Shown piece after piece: positions 37,019 through 49,897 of a stretch of 64,000 nt of DNA (its first letter is position 1; the number at the start of each line of letters is the position of its first letter). Both the position numbers and the translations under genes were made by a program. Below the pieces are notes generated by a model. That model saw nothing but the letters and a program-made list of their open reading frames with translations. It made no database searches and was not told where the DNA came from. Source of the DNA: Thuidium tamariscinum (Eukaryota; Streptophyta; Bryopsida; Hypnales; Thuidiaceae); NCBI GenBank assembly GCA_947034885.2, contig OX344749.2, positions 10,679,501 through 10,743,500 of the forward strand, in the 5' to 3' direction.

Positions 37019-39993
37019 ATGGATGCTCTCTTCCACGCTTACCCGGAATCCGAGGATGACGACGACCACCACTATCCGCTGCCGCCCCCCAAGCGCCACA
37101 AGCCCCTTCCGCTTCCTGCCACGCCGCTGCCCGCTCCTGTGCTTCCGCCCTCGACAGGTGCTTTCTTCCTCGATCGCTTTCTTCTTCACTTTTTCTTGAA
37201 CCAACAATCCTTCAGCCAATTCTCATGCACCGAAGGTTCTTCTTGCAGGGGTTTTGGGCAGATATGTGTCCCGAAGAGAACGTGCCGCCATGGCTGCCCA
37301 TTCCCTCGCACATCCTCCCCCTCCTCCGCTACCCCCACCAACTGGTACTCTCTCCTGCTCCCATTCCATCAGAGTCGGGTGTTCATGGGGCTTGTGCGTT
37401 GGGTACACATTCGTCTAATATTGTCCGAGTGCGCAGAGCTTTCGAGTGTGTTGAACGCCGAGCTGCCTCCTCACGTCCAGAGGAAACTGGATCGCGCCAA
37501 GGAAAGTGCAGCCAGAGCTCGCAATCGGTGCCCTCGGGAAGAGCGGACCTTGAAGCTGGAGGGCCATAGCAAAGCTGCCGTCGCTGTCCGATGGTCTCCC
37601 ACACACGGTACGCAAGGGCTGGAACTTAGATCTCAGACTCGGAAAAGATTTGAACTGGGGTATGGTTTTAGGGAGGATGAGCGTCTGCCTTGACTAATTA
37701 GGGTTTTCCTTATTTGCATGAAAGGAGCTTTTTACGCATTAGGGCTCATCTACTAAATGGCGGAAGAGTGAAGGTATTCAAGATAGATGATCCACTTCTT
37801 TCTTTGACACGCATCAGTTCAAGAAAGTCGGAGAAGGAAGTTGTGGGCATCAATTACTTCAGTAGCTCCTTGTTACTAAGTTAGCCCCTGAACTGACTCT
37901 CGTAAGCAACCAGAAGTAGCATATGCTGTTGCACACTAATGTTAGCCATATTGATTAAATTCTAATCATGTCTTGTAAGATGAATAGTGGGGTGGGTGCC
38001 CTCATAGAACGACATAAGAATGTTGTGGGGACCCTCAGAATTATTCAGTATTAGAGATGATTTAAGTAGGATACCTTTTCGTGTGCATGAGCTTCTCCCT
38101 CGACCAATTAGGGGGCAATTATGAGCATGAAGAGATGACTTGTTCTGCCTTGCAATGCCGGTGATAACCTTGCAATATTGTCGGACAGGGGCGTTGCTTG
38201 CATCCGGTGGACTAGATGCGAAAGCCTACATTTGGAATGCATGGGCGAGTCCAGGGAACCAGATGGCGCGATGTCTCAGCTGCCACAGTCATGCTCTCAA
38301 GGATATTCAATGGTCCGGGGATGGCGCTTCAGTCCTTAGCTGTGGATTTGATCAAACAGCAAGGCTAAGCGATGTGGAGACCGGCGCCCAGACACAAGTT
38401 AGTTTCTGAATTTTCGGTGAGACGATTTGGATTGTTTGGAATTTTGAGACTAGACTTGTACAAGCTATTGTGATTGCTGGGGTCCAATAACATGGTTTTC
38501 AGTTAATTTAGACTGTTTCAATACAATTTGATAGGAAGATTGATCATGGGGGTGCAACACAAGCATAATGGAATTCGTAGGGAAACCTCCTCATGTTTCA
38601 TCTGGAGGCCTCCTTACGGTCACCTGCTTGTACCTTCCTGCAAGGTGCTTACCGTGTGTTACTATCAGAAATATTTTGATCACAACCTTCCCATAATTTC
38701 AGTGAAGTGAATGGGGATGTGATTATTCATCTTTTCATTGCACACCTCCCCATGACTGATGTCTAAGAAATTGTCAAATTTTATTGAGAACCTCGATCAG
38801 TGGTGTTTGTTCTTTTTGTTCGATGTGATTCTCATCCCTGTGCTTGTGAAATTGGTGCAGGTGTTTTCAGAGAACCAAGTTGTAAATGTGGTCAGGTTCC
38901 ATCCCTCTGAGCATAATTTGTTTCTTACAGGGGGCTCAAAGGGCTCTGTGAAACTCTGGGACATCCGATTAGGAAGCTCTGTCTCGGAATACTCCAAAGC
39001 ACTTGGGCAGGTGCTGGATGTGGATTTCAGCCCCGATGGAAACAGGTTTGTTACCACATCCGACATTGCCAAACGAAACTCCAGCGACAAGTCCCTCGTG
39101 GTGTGGAACTTTGCAACACAGATTCCCCTTTCCAATCAAGTGAGTTTATCGTCCCTCTTGACCTTAAAGTCTCAAGTCCTTCGACTTTTGCATTGCTGTA
39201 GAACTTTGAATGACATATTTGACTCATAATAATCATTCCCATTCCCACGCCCATGATGTCTTAGGTCAGTTTTCTGCTTATAATTTTATTATCCCTACCC
39301 CCAAGGGAAGAGGCTTTCAAGATGTAGAAAGCTATGGTATCCAAAGAATGAGATATGTGTTAAAAGAATAGTACCATGTTAATGACCACCTTTCCAAACA
39401 ATTTACTTTTTATGACGAATAGAATTGTGGTTCTAGGAATGGGAGCTTTCTGGGATTGTTAAATCGGGTTTTCAGTTAGTCACCTTTATAAGGAATTTAT
39501 AGATGTGACGATTACACAAAGGAAAGAGGCATATGGAAATTGTGCAGTTCTATTTGGGGTAGAAACAATTGCAATTAGGCGCTTGCTTTCATCATCTCCT
39601 GAATTTTAGGCAATATTGCAGGTCTACCTGGAGGCATATACGTGCCCAAGCGTCCGCTTCCACCCCTTCGAACAATGTTTCATCGCTCAGTCCAATGCAG
39701 ATTACATCGCAGTGTTCTCCGGCCGTGTTCCCTTCAAGATGAACAAGATCAAGCGCTTTCAAGGTCACCAAGTTTCAGGATATCGAATACAGTGCAATTT
39801 TAGTCCCGATGGGGAGTCTGTAGTGACAGGCTCTGCAGATGGCTGCGTGTACTTTTACAATTTCCGGACTGCCCAACTCATGAAGAAGTATGCATCGCAC
39901 AAAGGGGTCTGTAGTGTTGCCGTGTACCACCCGTTTCTCCCTTCAGTTGTTGCCACTTGTGGTTGGGACGGTTGTGTTTCAATCTTTGAATGA
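37019..39993 (+). CDS. WD40-repeat protein, WDR25-like
   Basis: WD40 beta-propeller protein resembling WDR25, a relative of the splicing factor PRP17/CDC40; its own role is poorly known. Six exons keep frame: 37019-37157, 37249-37344, 37437-37607, 38189-38397, 38861-39139 and 39622-39993, giving 421 residues. The N-terminus is acidic then Pro-rich (PESEDDDD, LPLPATPLPAP) and is followed by GRYVSRRERAA. WD repeats begin around 125 (LEGHSKAAVAVRWSP) and include GGLDAKAYIWN, GGSKGSVKLWDIR, KSLVVWNF, GSADGCVYFYNF and a final CGWDGCVSIF. The block CPSVRFHPFEQCFIAQSNA and the GHQVSGYRIQC segment match my recollection of WDR25 rather than PRP17. All repeats are intact. The start ATG lies 60 bp after a telo-box. 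Confidence 0.87.
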
Positions 39994-41882
39994 CAAGGTA
40001 GAGTACAGATATGTAGCAAGGCTTTGGTTGGGTAGAGCTGTGATGTGGAGAGAGCTGTGGAGAGAGCATTTCGTGCAGGAGTCAATTTTGTGGAGATAAC
40101 TTTTTTGTTACGATTAAAGAATTCATGATACGATTTCAAAGAGATGGATTATCGATCATTGTCTGTGGCAATACGTTAGATGACTCCATTTCCATTACAA
40201 GATCAGTGTTCAGTGACAGGTGGGCGAGTAATGCTTACACTTGTTAAACCCTGAAAGTCTGAAAAGATCTTTCTGGCAAGGGCATGCTGGTATTCAGCGT
40301 ATTTTCTGTGGAGGCAGTGTCTATGGTTTGTATCTGAGTATCTGACAAATGTGAGCGACCCATAGGACAAATGGTGATGTTCAATTACATTTGTGCAAAT
40401 AGTGAGCAATTGGGAAATGTATCAACCAATATCATACATTCACTTATAGAAGTTGGAATTGTAGATGATTGGACAAAGGATATTGGTGCAACAAATAAGC
40501 AAATCAAGCAAATTGTTAGGCTTTTGAACGTTAAGTGGTTGTGCAAGCTTCCCTTATCTCTAAGATGTATCACTAATCGGATATCCCAAAAATTATTTAA
40601 TTAACCCTTGAAGGATGGACTAGTGGCTGTTGAAATCATGCATTTTGATACCGTGTGACATCATCTACTTTGAATAAGCCAAATATACTCATTGGAAGTC
40701 AAAATCCTGAAGAAGATCTCCACTTTCCACCTTCAATACTGAAGATGAATAGTTGCACTTTTGTCTTACAAGGAAAGATTCTTTGTCATTCATTGGACAC
40801 AAAATGTCGGCCTCAATGTTTTAAGGGTTAAGAATGATGATGAAGAAAAGATAGAAATAACTCAAACCACTCTCGGTACACTAATAATGATATCACTGTT
40901 ACGTCTCCACCACTTCTACCTCACTTTAAGTAATTGTCAATCGGTTAACAATTAGTAACCTCACCTTCGTCTTCATCTCGCCTCCCTGTCACCCTCCCTC
41001 GCCGTCAACCTCCATTTTGCTTCCAAACCCAACATTTCATTTTACTGCATTGTAATCAGCGTTGCTTTGCTTCATCAACATTCAGGTTTGATTTGCTCAC
41101 GATGCAGCTTCGGTGTTTGGCTTTGAATCTTCAGCCTTGATTTTCAGCTCTCAATTCGGCTCACTACCCAGGTTTGGTGTGCCTGGCTTGTACCAAGTTA
41201 CAGGGAGAATCTCTCTTAATGCATGGTGTTGGGTCTATACACTAAGAGAGTTTTTTGCAGATCAGGGAGGCACAATGAATGGTCATTTACAGATGTCAAC
41301 TTCCAACACTATTTTTTAGAGAATGTTCTTCAAATTGGCCCCACCTATGAACTCCATTACTGATTGGTTTGCACTAAGATGGATGCACTACAATTGGCTC
41401 TACCTGTACAGTTCAGCTCATAGCTCACAATTCAGCTGAGGGCTTTTAAATACGTACACTTCAGCTCACAATTCAGATTACTTTGTTTCATTAATTACAC
41501 TGCCAGGCTCCCACCAGATTCAGGTACCACAGGATGGTTTCAGTTTCTGATTTGATTTCGTTTCAGTTCTATTTCCACAATTTCAACTTCTCAATTACGT
41601 AATTACGATTAGTCATGATGGGCTAGGGCTAGACTCGCATGTAAAGATTTATTAGGTACCTTGTAACCACTGTAGTTCCAAACAAGTATGTACTTTATAA
41701 ACTGCTAGACCAACTTCCTAAAAGAATGATTAAAAAGATGCATCCAATAGTTGGAGGCAAAATTGAAGAAGAAGTTCAAGAAAATAAACTTCATTCAAAT
41801 AAGTACAACATTCTGTACAAGTTTTATTGACTTACAGCACCTACAAAGAGGAGCAAAAGTGAACAATCGATAGATAAACTAT
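39994..41882. other. Convergent intergenic region, no gene seen
   Basis: This separates the WDR25 gene (+) from the subtilase gene (-). Short frames such as 40371-40604 (+) have no recognisable content. Near 41410-41480 the word TCAGCTCA with AATTCAG recurs. About 60 bp before the subtilase stop codon the sequence is AT-rich, consistent with its 3' end. Confidence 0.5.
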
Positions 41883-44182
41883 CTACTTTTGAACAGTGAT
41901 AGCAATCGGGCTCTTCACAATATGTCTTCCATCTGACCATTGAATTGATCCAAACACCGTCGTAGAGGCACCAGGGGCAGCTCCATGCATCAAACTCTTG
42001 GAAACCATAAACGTCAAAGTAAAGTGCTGCTTCTGATTCACCTCACTAAAGTTCAGCACCTTTGGGTGCACAGAAACTGAAACCATGTTTGGTGAATGAA
42101 TGGTGGCCTCGTATGTAGAATTAGTGTATCCAACATTTGTCACCGTCCTCTTAAAGGTAATAGGTGATGTACTCTTGTTGAAAACCGCTGAAAATGAAGG
42201 ATAATTCAAATCTTCAACCCTGGGCATCACAAGAGGACATTCGACACCTTCGCCAGCAAACACCTTGATTTGGTAATATGAGTAATCCAAAGCACACAGA
42301 AACTGCACGTAATCCTCAACACCCATGTCATAGACCAACCCCGGATTCAACGCTTTCTCAGGTCGCACATGCCCGGAACCAAACATAAAAGGATCTGCAG
42401 GTTCACCAGAAAAATCATCCGTAATAATACCATTGCCGTTGTCCATAACACTGGCGGAGGTCATCATGGCAGACTTCATCGCCGCGGGGCTCCAGTCAGG
42501 GTGGGCGCCTTTCAACAACGCTCCCAATCCGCTAATGTGTGGACACGACATCGAGGTTCCAGAGATCATATTGTATGCCACCTTCCTGCTGTCAAATTCC
42601 AAACTAGTCGGACCTACAACACCAGTCCACGCCGCAAGGATGTACACTCCAGGTGCAGTAATGTCAGGTTTCAGCACTTCTGGAATCAAAGGACTCGGTC
42701 CCCGTGAGGAGAATTCCGCTATTGCAGGTGCAGGCTTTGCTCCAAATTGCGTCCCGCTGAATTTGAACTTGGCAACAGGCTCTTTAGTTGACTTAGCATA
42801 GTCCATGATAATGGCTCCAGCCTTGGCGCTCACAAGCATAGAAGGCAAGAAACCTGGATCAGGAATCAGGTCCTCTTCAAACTCAGCACTATTCACGATC
42901 AACATGCCAAAAGCTCCTGCATCCTTCACTACCACACCTTTATCAATACGGCCAGTAATTCCTCCTCGAATACAGATTACAATCTTCCCCTTCACGAGCT
43001 TCGTATTCAATGACCCAGTTTCACAATGGGCACCATCGGACACGTTTTTCAAGGCTGCATCACCTCCGAAAACCAAAGCATGGACCTTCTCTGCTTCGGG
43101 ATCTTCAGTGCCATACAATGACGCTCCGGGGAATGTTGAGCCACTGCCGAGTATGACGCTAGCGGGGAATTTCCTGTCCACAGTGCTAGCTCCGACAGTC
43201 ATGATCCAGGGTGCAATATTTGCGACAGACATGGGTTGAGGTCCCTCATTTCCAGCTGAGCAAGACACAAAGATCCCTTTCGTCATGGCTCCAAAAGCAC
43301 CAATGGAAATGGCATCCTCAACGTAGTCAAGGACTACACCTCCAACGGAGAGGGAGATGATGTCCACTCCATCTGCAACAGCCTGATCCATAGCGGCAGC
43401 GAGGTCGGAGTCTGCACACCCTTGCTCCCAGCACACCTTGTACATTGCGATCCGGGCTTTGGTCGCCATACCTCGGGCCGTTCCCTCAGCCAGTCCATTC
43501 AAGCTTGCGTTACGACATCTCTGACCGACCTCGGCTCTTTCAACTTTCCGTGAGCTTGTTCATATCCAGCGGAGTAGAACCTAGCGCCAATCAGTTTCTT
43601 GTTGCAATGAGAGGCTTTAAAATTCTCATCGGCCTGGCATATTCCTATCCAGCGAGATGGAATGGGCCCCATGCCTTCATCCTGAAAGCTGGCACTCTCT
43701 GGCCATATTCCTGTATCCAAAACACCGACAATGACATCGTTTCCGAAGTCACTCGCTGGCCAAAGGCCCTTCCTGTCACTCAAGCCCAAAAACTCGGGAG
43801 TGTGGGTGGTGTGCAGTTGCCTTATTCGATCAGGGTGCACCCCAAGCACTCCCTTCATGTTTCGAAGGACCTTCACCTCCTCATCCGTAAGTCGGGCTGA
43901 AAATCCACGGAGGGCGTGGCGGTAGACATGCACCGGCTGAGCTGTTGATATATCATCCTTTGAAATGTCGTTGATCTCAAACTTCACACCCTGTAACAAA
44001 TTGCTGTACATTGAGAACGGAGCCGTAAGAACATTCTTTAAGCCAGGAAGCTGAGAATTGTCCACATGAACAATGTACATAGAGTCCAAGCGAATCTGCC
44101 CAGTCGAAATGGCTCCACTCCACCCAGCTTCTACGAACATCCATAATCCCAACAGAGCCAACAAGGCTGCAAACTTCCCCAT
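41883..44182 (-). pseudogene. Subtilisin-like protease (SBT1 type), broken at the catalytic His
   Basis: Secreted serine protease of the plant subtilase family S8. The first frame (44182 to 43499) gives a signal peptide (about 1-24), the I9 prodomain (about 35-125), a mature start near TTHTPEFLGL and the catalytic Asp in VLDTGIWPES (D156). It ends in TGA just after RSVRDV. The second frame, from 43511 to 41883, begins NASLNGLAEGTARG and holds the oxyanion Asn (SAGNEGP), a PA insert, the catalytic Ser (SGTSMSCPH) and the C-terminal Fn3-like domain. Between them the usual DGHGTHT...AAG segment is absent: an estimated 46 or 49 bp gap at about 43511/43512 removes the catalytic His and shifts frame. 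Everything else looks intact, so this is a young pseudogene, a null allele or an assembly error. The coding part is otherwise intronless, and a TTTCAG acceptor at 44202 suggests an intron in the 5' leader. Confidence 0.9.
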
Positions 44183-46823
44183 TTTCGTTTTGCAAGACTA
44201 GCTGAAACCAGAACAGAAAACGTTAATCACCCCGTAGATTAGCAGATCGATTAACTGACATCGACTGGGGCCATCACACTAAATTATGGCAACTCATTAC
44301 TTCACCGACTTCAGGAACGAACACCGTAGTAGATGATCTAGACGACACAGGCATCACAATAGTGAAATAAAGAAATATTCAAGCTCAAGAATTGAAAATG
44401 AAGAACCGGGAGAAAACTAAATACCGGTCGAAAAATACCAACTGCAGTATGTTCCGAAGATAATAGGTTCCAACAGGCTTATTAAATGAGATCTACGGAA
44501 GGATCGAACAATGAGGTTGAGAGAATCGACACTATCCACCGAACAGACAATCATAAACACGATACTTGTACTGGAAGACATAGCGTTCAGCAAAACCATC
44601 ATCACAATCATGCGCTTAAGCTTTGGACCAGATTTTCCTTAGAAAATCATTCAGGCCATTTACGTTACAAAAGGGTAGCGTAATATCCTGTTCCCGATTT
44701 CCAGTGTAATCCACTGGTACGGACAGTTTACGGGGCACTTATTGTAACTGGCTTGACTATAACCCTCCTAAACTAGGACACCCACCAAGGAGCAATCAAG
44801 CATTAGTTAAAAAATCATGGCCTGACTACAGAAGTTCTCCCACAGCACACTTGCTATCCTATCTCTCCTGCCTTCCAAATCAATCGTTTTGGGGATCACG
44901 TCACAAGCAGATGTCTGCAGACTGAAAAGAACGTAAAAAGTAAGCAAAAAGAAACAATGCAATCACAGATTCGAAATCGCGAATGTAGAGAGAGAATCGT
45001 ATGCAAGATCTTTAGGACCTTGGTAACACACACCTTCATAGCAAAATCTTAGCACTGTCCAGTACTCGCTCGAAAAAGAAGATATAAATGCGTCGCAAGC
45101 TAGGCACCTGTGAGCATTTTCCTTCACTTCCAGTAAGGAAAAAGCTCACTACCTTTTTCACCATATCATAATATCAATGTCTCTAAAATCCCCTCCTCAG
45201 GGATTAAAGCCTTCACGAGCACAAGTGAAACGAGATGGTGGCGAATTCAGCTCATCACAGTTCACTTCTCTCCCGGCATTCACACTTTTCAAGAACAACC
45301 TTAAGAAAATAACATCCCGAGTTCGTAACTGCCAAATGAGCAAAACTGAAACTAAAACGAGGCGTTCATACTCTAAAAGTGACCATCGTTTCGCCCGAGC
45401 ACATGAGTAACCCTACGGATTACACATTGGTGCCTTGCAAGACAAACCAGCTTCAACAGAGCCTTGGTGTTGAATGCAAAGCAACGACGATACTTGTACT
45501 TCACTGGCTAGGGAGTTCTTTCTCTGTATTGAATAACTCTCATTACCTTTTTCACATGAAGTTTATGGATTCTACAACATGGTGATTCTGGTCGAGAAAG
45601 CATGCAACTCCTGGAAATTCAAAGCACAATCTTTCGGTACTAGCAGCAAAAGCAATCAGCTGGTGGTAGCTCGACTGATAGAACCTTACAATAAAAAATC
45701 TATTGAGAAATCTAGTGCAGAGAACGCAACTATCCTGAGAAACTTTTACCTCAGAAAAAACATACTAGAACAGCGAGAAAGTGAACCTGAGACCCCCAAA
45801 TACATAATACTTTTACAACGACGGAGAGAACCTGCTTTCTGTTTTCACGATACAGAGATGTTAGTCGTGGAAAACAAAACAAGGGGACACCCCCAACGAT
45901 ACCGTTAAACGGATGACACCAACCTGAATACAACACAAAAAGCAAGACTTCTACTGAAAAAAAAATTTCTACGTGCTGGAGGCGTTACCTGGCCGGGGGT
46001 TGGAGCTCCTCCGCCTGTAAGAACGAGCTGCTGCAACTCCAGCTGCAGCGCAAAAAAATGTGAATGAAATGCCAGACAGCGAAGAACTAGTTCCCCAGAT
46101 CTCTCTGTGTGCACCTGATGCTACCAGAACGCTTACCAGAACTCAGCTGAAGTAGACAGAACCCTAATTCCAAGGAAGGCAAGAATCTGTATATAAGAGG
46201 GTAACCAGAAAATTACCAGAACACGACAGCAAACTACGAGTGCAAGGGCCTAACTTACAAAAAGGGAGAAGGGCAGTTCTTTATATTGACCGTTTATGGA
46301 AGAAGGCCACAATTGACTCCTCAGAATACTGTTGCAATGAAACGCGTTCCTTAAAATTTATGAACTCACGTGAGCAATGCCACCATGAATAAAGCTCTAC
46401 CTCTCATCAGATACTCATGACTATACACGACAGAAAGATGGATACTGAATAGTCAGCATTCACAACCACTGGTGCTCAGGAGAGTCTGCAAAGCTTATAT
46501 ACAAAAGATTGGTCATGCTAACGAGGCATTGCCAGTAAAACCTACTTCCGAGGCGTTCTAATAGAGAAAAGAAGAACAGCACTTTATTACATGTGGTCTT
46601 ACGAACAGATAGGTATGATACAGTAACCTTGAGGATCAACTTGGTGGGAATCATCACCAAGCTTGTGACTACGTCAGGTTCAACTCGAAATGAATAACAC
46701 GACAGGTAACCTGCGTCTACAACCTTTCACCCGAATTTTCAGCATTATCAGCGAGAAGAAATGTTGATGAGGCCCCCAAATTCTCCGGCTCCGCACTTGC
46801 ACGAACAATGGCTTTGGGTTCCT
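44183..46823 (-). promoter_or_regulatory. Upstream region and probable leader intron of the subtilase gene
   Basis: On the minus strand a pyrimidine tract and TTTCAG end at 44202, 19 bp before the subtilase ATG: a strong acceptor for an intron in the leader. The matching donor is not certain; candidates are GTAACG (about 45989) and GTAAGC (about 46136). A short coding-looking piece at 45990-46050 (-) reads LQQLVLTGGGAPTPGQ before the GTAACG donor and I cannot assign it. No other gene is visible. Confidence 0.4.
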
Positions 46824-49800
46824 TCACAACTTGGACATGACATGGTCCATGCCATCAACCAAGAAGTCTGCAAAACCCAGTCAACGAAACAAGCATCCAA
46901 TTCATTAGTACCTGGCGAGTATTAACAAGCAAAGATCATAATATCTAGTATATAAGCTACGAGCTCTAGAATGAGAAATTGGAGGTGCCCGTGATAAAAG
47001 CATACTCGGATAGAAAATTGGAAAAGCAACCTACCTGCATCTTCCATTGAGAAACACATAGGTGGCTTGATTCTGAAGACGTTTCCATGAAGCCCTCCTT
47101 TCCCAACCAGAATTCCGAGATCTGCGATAGCAGTAGACGTCACCGAATAAGACAATGAAACTCACTGAAGAGCTTTACTTTCCCACCTTGCAGTGCAACA
47201 AATTCTTCGTGTACATAAAAATACGTCAAGGCCACAGATGAGGTGCAACTTTACCCTTCAGTTCCTCAAAAAGATGAAGAGTTTCTTCTTTTGCTGGAGT
47301 CTTGGATTGACGGTCTTTCACTAGCTCAACGCCCAGCATGAGACCCCGTCCCCGGACATTACCAATAACTGCACCAAGTAAGCACATCCATAATAAATTC
47401 TCTCCCCATTTGGGATAACATAAAGGGAGGGACACGAAACAAAATGTTCAGAAAGGGAAAAACGTGATGAGCATGACTCATTGTCAAGTAGTATGTTCAA
47501 AAATAGAACGAGATCCACGACTTCATGCGCTCTAGAAAGCGAAGTCAAAATAATTCACTTGTTTCTACAACTGGCAAAACCAGGGTACGAAATGAGTCCA
47601 CAACTCTGCAAACCTCCCACGTTGATCTAGAAACGTCAAAACAAGCGTGCACGTGGCATAATAACAGAGATGAAATTTCCTGCAGACACTTACTGTCATG
47701 CTTCTCTTGAAGTGCTCGCAAACGGTGCAGGAGACGGTCTCCAACCGTGGCACAATGCTCCTGCCTCTTCTCTTTGTCAAGTACGTCAAGCACAGCGTGG
47801 CCTGCTGCCGAGCACACTGGGTTGCCTCCGTAAGTGTTGAAATGCAAACGTTGTGACAGCACTTGTGCAATCTCTGGTGTGGTTACCACAGCAGCCAATG
47901 GCAGCCCGTTGCCAATTCCCTGGAGTTTGAGACCACAATTATGCAAGGGAGAGTAAAGTCATCGCAAGGGCTCCTTTTCACTCCACTCTCAACAACCATT
48001 CCAATGCGGCGTAGAACGTAGCCTAATGGAAAAAAAACAGGCTTAACCTTGAGCTTAGAATTCGAATTACAGATACCAACAGCACCCGTTCCTTCCAAAT
48101 TTATGTCGCACTGTAGAGTATGAAAAAGTGAACGTAGAATCGAACGTTGCTGACCTTAGCAAGTGTCACGATGTCAGGAGTTACACCCTGATTCTGGAAT
48201 CCCCAAAAATTACTACCTGTCCGACCGAAACCGGTCTGCACTTCATCAGCAATGCACAAGCCACCTGCTTTTCTCACGATGTCATATGCAGCTGGCAAGT
48301 ATCCAGGTGCAAGTTCCACAGCTCCACCCACACCCTGCAGCATCAAGTTATCAGAAGCTAAAAAACTAACAACTAAGAGAGGGATCCAGATCCTCCGACT
48401 CAAAGCATCTGCGTATGAAGAAGATAAGGAAGAAGAATACAGTCTCACGAAATAAAGCAGACCTGAATGGTCTCATGAAAGAAGCCAGCAATGCGACCAG
48501 GTGTGGCAGACTCTAGAAGATTGGCGAGATCGTTGGCATAGAGGTTTCCATCTGCACCAAAGGGACCTCTGTAAGGATCGGGATTCATTGCGTGGTGGAC
48601 TCCAAAACCCTGCACCAGATTCAATATGTTATGCTTCGTCTTTGTATTTTAAGCCAGCACAAGATACTTTCTTAATCAGAAAGTAAGGAGTAGTCTTGTT
48701 AATGCATGACTCGCTCACCATGAACGCAGGCTAGATGCACCGGTGTCAAAAACAAGAAATTGAAAAGCCTTCAAGCTTACTAACTTGAGCAACGTTGTAC
48801 TTCCATGTGCTATGCGCTGTTAAGCCCATGGTGGAGGGGCTCATGCCGTGATAACAATTTCGGAGCGCAACAATATCAAAGCTTCCGGTGTAGAGGCGAG
48901 CCATCATCATGGCCATGTCATTGGCCTCAGATCCCGAGTTGACGAAGTAAACAACCTGCTCCACTCAAGTCAATCAATTATCATCCACGTTTTCGACCGA
49001 GTCTGACGTGAACTCCGGAACAGAGAATGCCGTACGAAACACAGATTTTGTACAAAGTATACAAAATAAAAATTTATTCAGGTATATACAAATTCTGTGA
49101 GAAACACAGATGGAACTATGAGCACTGCGTTCCAAAATATTAGTTCCAAAATTCGTATCCGAAAGCACACAAAATCAAGGGCCAAAGAAGGATCACTGTG
49201 GGGCAGGAGGTGCACCTTGAGATTGTCGGGCATACGCTGAGTAAGAGCTTCGGCATAATCAGCAATGGCGTGGTGGAGGTAAATGGTCGAGGTGTGCTGC
49301 AACAGTTTCGTCTGTTTCACGACCGCATCCACCACTGCAGGATGGCCATGGCCGACTGATACTGTCACAATGCCTGCGAAGGCGTCGAGGTATCGCCGAC
49401 CGCTTTCATCAAAAAGGTACTGCATCTTCCCTTCCACGATATTCAGCTGCAGCCACCACATCAAAGGCGTCACCACTCTAAATAGTCAGACCACACATCT
49501 AGACAACGAATCCATGATCAAAATCCCAACAAAGAACTGGCAGATCCATAATCAAGATGCATTATAAACCCTAATTTGCGGCACCCCATCCACCATTCCA
49601 ACAAGGAAAAAATATAAAAAATTACACACTCATTCCACTCTCCAGCCGAGCTCCACAACTCACATGCTTCTTGTAGTACAAGAACAGCGCAGGGTTGAGA
49701 AACTTCTTCCGCTTCGCCAGAATCTCGTCGGCTTTGGGCCCATCGTACGGCTGAGGCGTGAAATCGAATGCGGGCATCTCGGGCACCACCTCCTTCCTGC

Positions 49801-49897
49801 TCGCATCAGCAGCCAAGGACAAGCTGCGACGGCATGCCGAGATCACCTGCCATTTGGGCAACAAGAGCCTCCTCGCACCAGCGACGAAACCTACCAT
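46824..49897 (-). CDS. Alanine-glyoxylate aminotransferase 2 (AGT2/PYD4 group), class III PLP enzyme
   Basis: PLP-dependent class III aminotransferase of the plant AGT2/AGT3/PYD4 group, using alanine or beta-alanine with glyoxylate or pyruvate. Nine exons on the minus strand keep frame: 49897-49664, 49446-49216, 48955-48785, 48609-48463, 48334-48155, 47919-47694, 47368-47255, 47121-47035 and 46867-46824, giving 477 residues, the family length. The first ~35 residues are Arg-rich without acids, a typical mitochondrial presequence. Conserved parts are [36 protein letters not shown], the PLP Asp block [14 protein letters not shown] and the PLP Lys at the end of exon 5 (VTLAK, K321) continued by GIGNGLP. 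The protein ends MSKL, so its last three residues are SKL, a canonical peroxisomal signal. Intron 1 contains a telo-box. The precise paralogue is not resolved. Confidence 0.94.

Noticed and set aside
40371-40604. 77-codon plus-strand frame after the WDR25 gene
   Set aside because: No recognised motif and AT-rich composition like the surrounding spacer.
42369-43900. Long open frames on the plus strand across the subtilase gene
   Set aside because: They are antisense to a clearly conserved protease and have no family features of their own.
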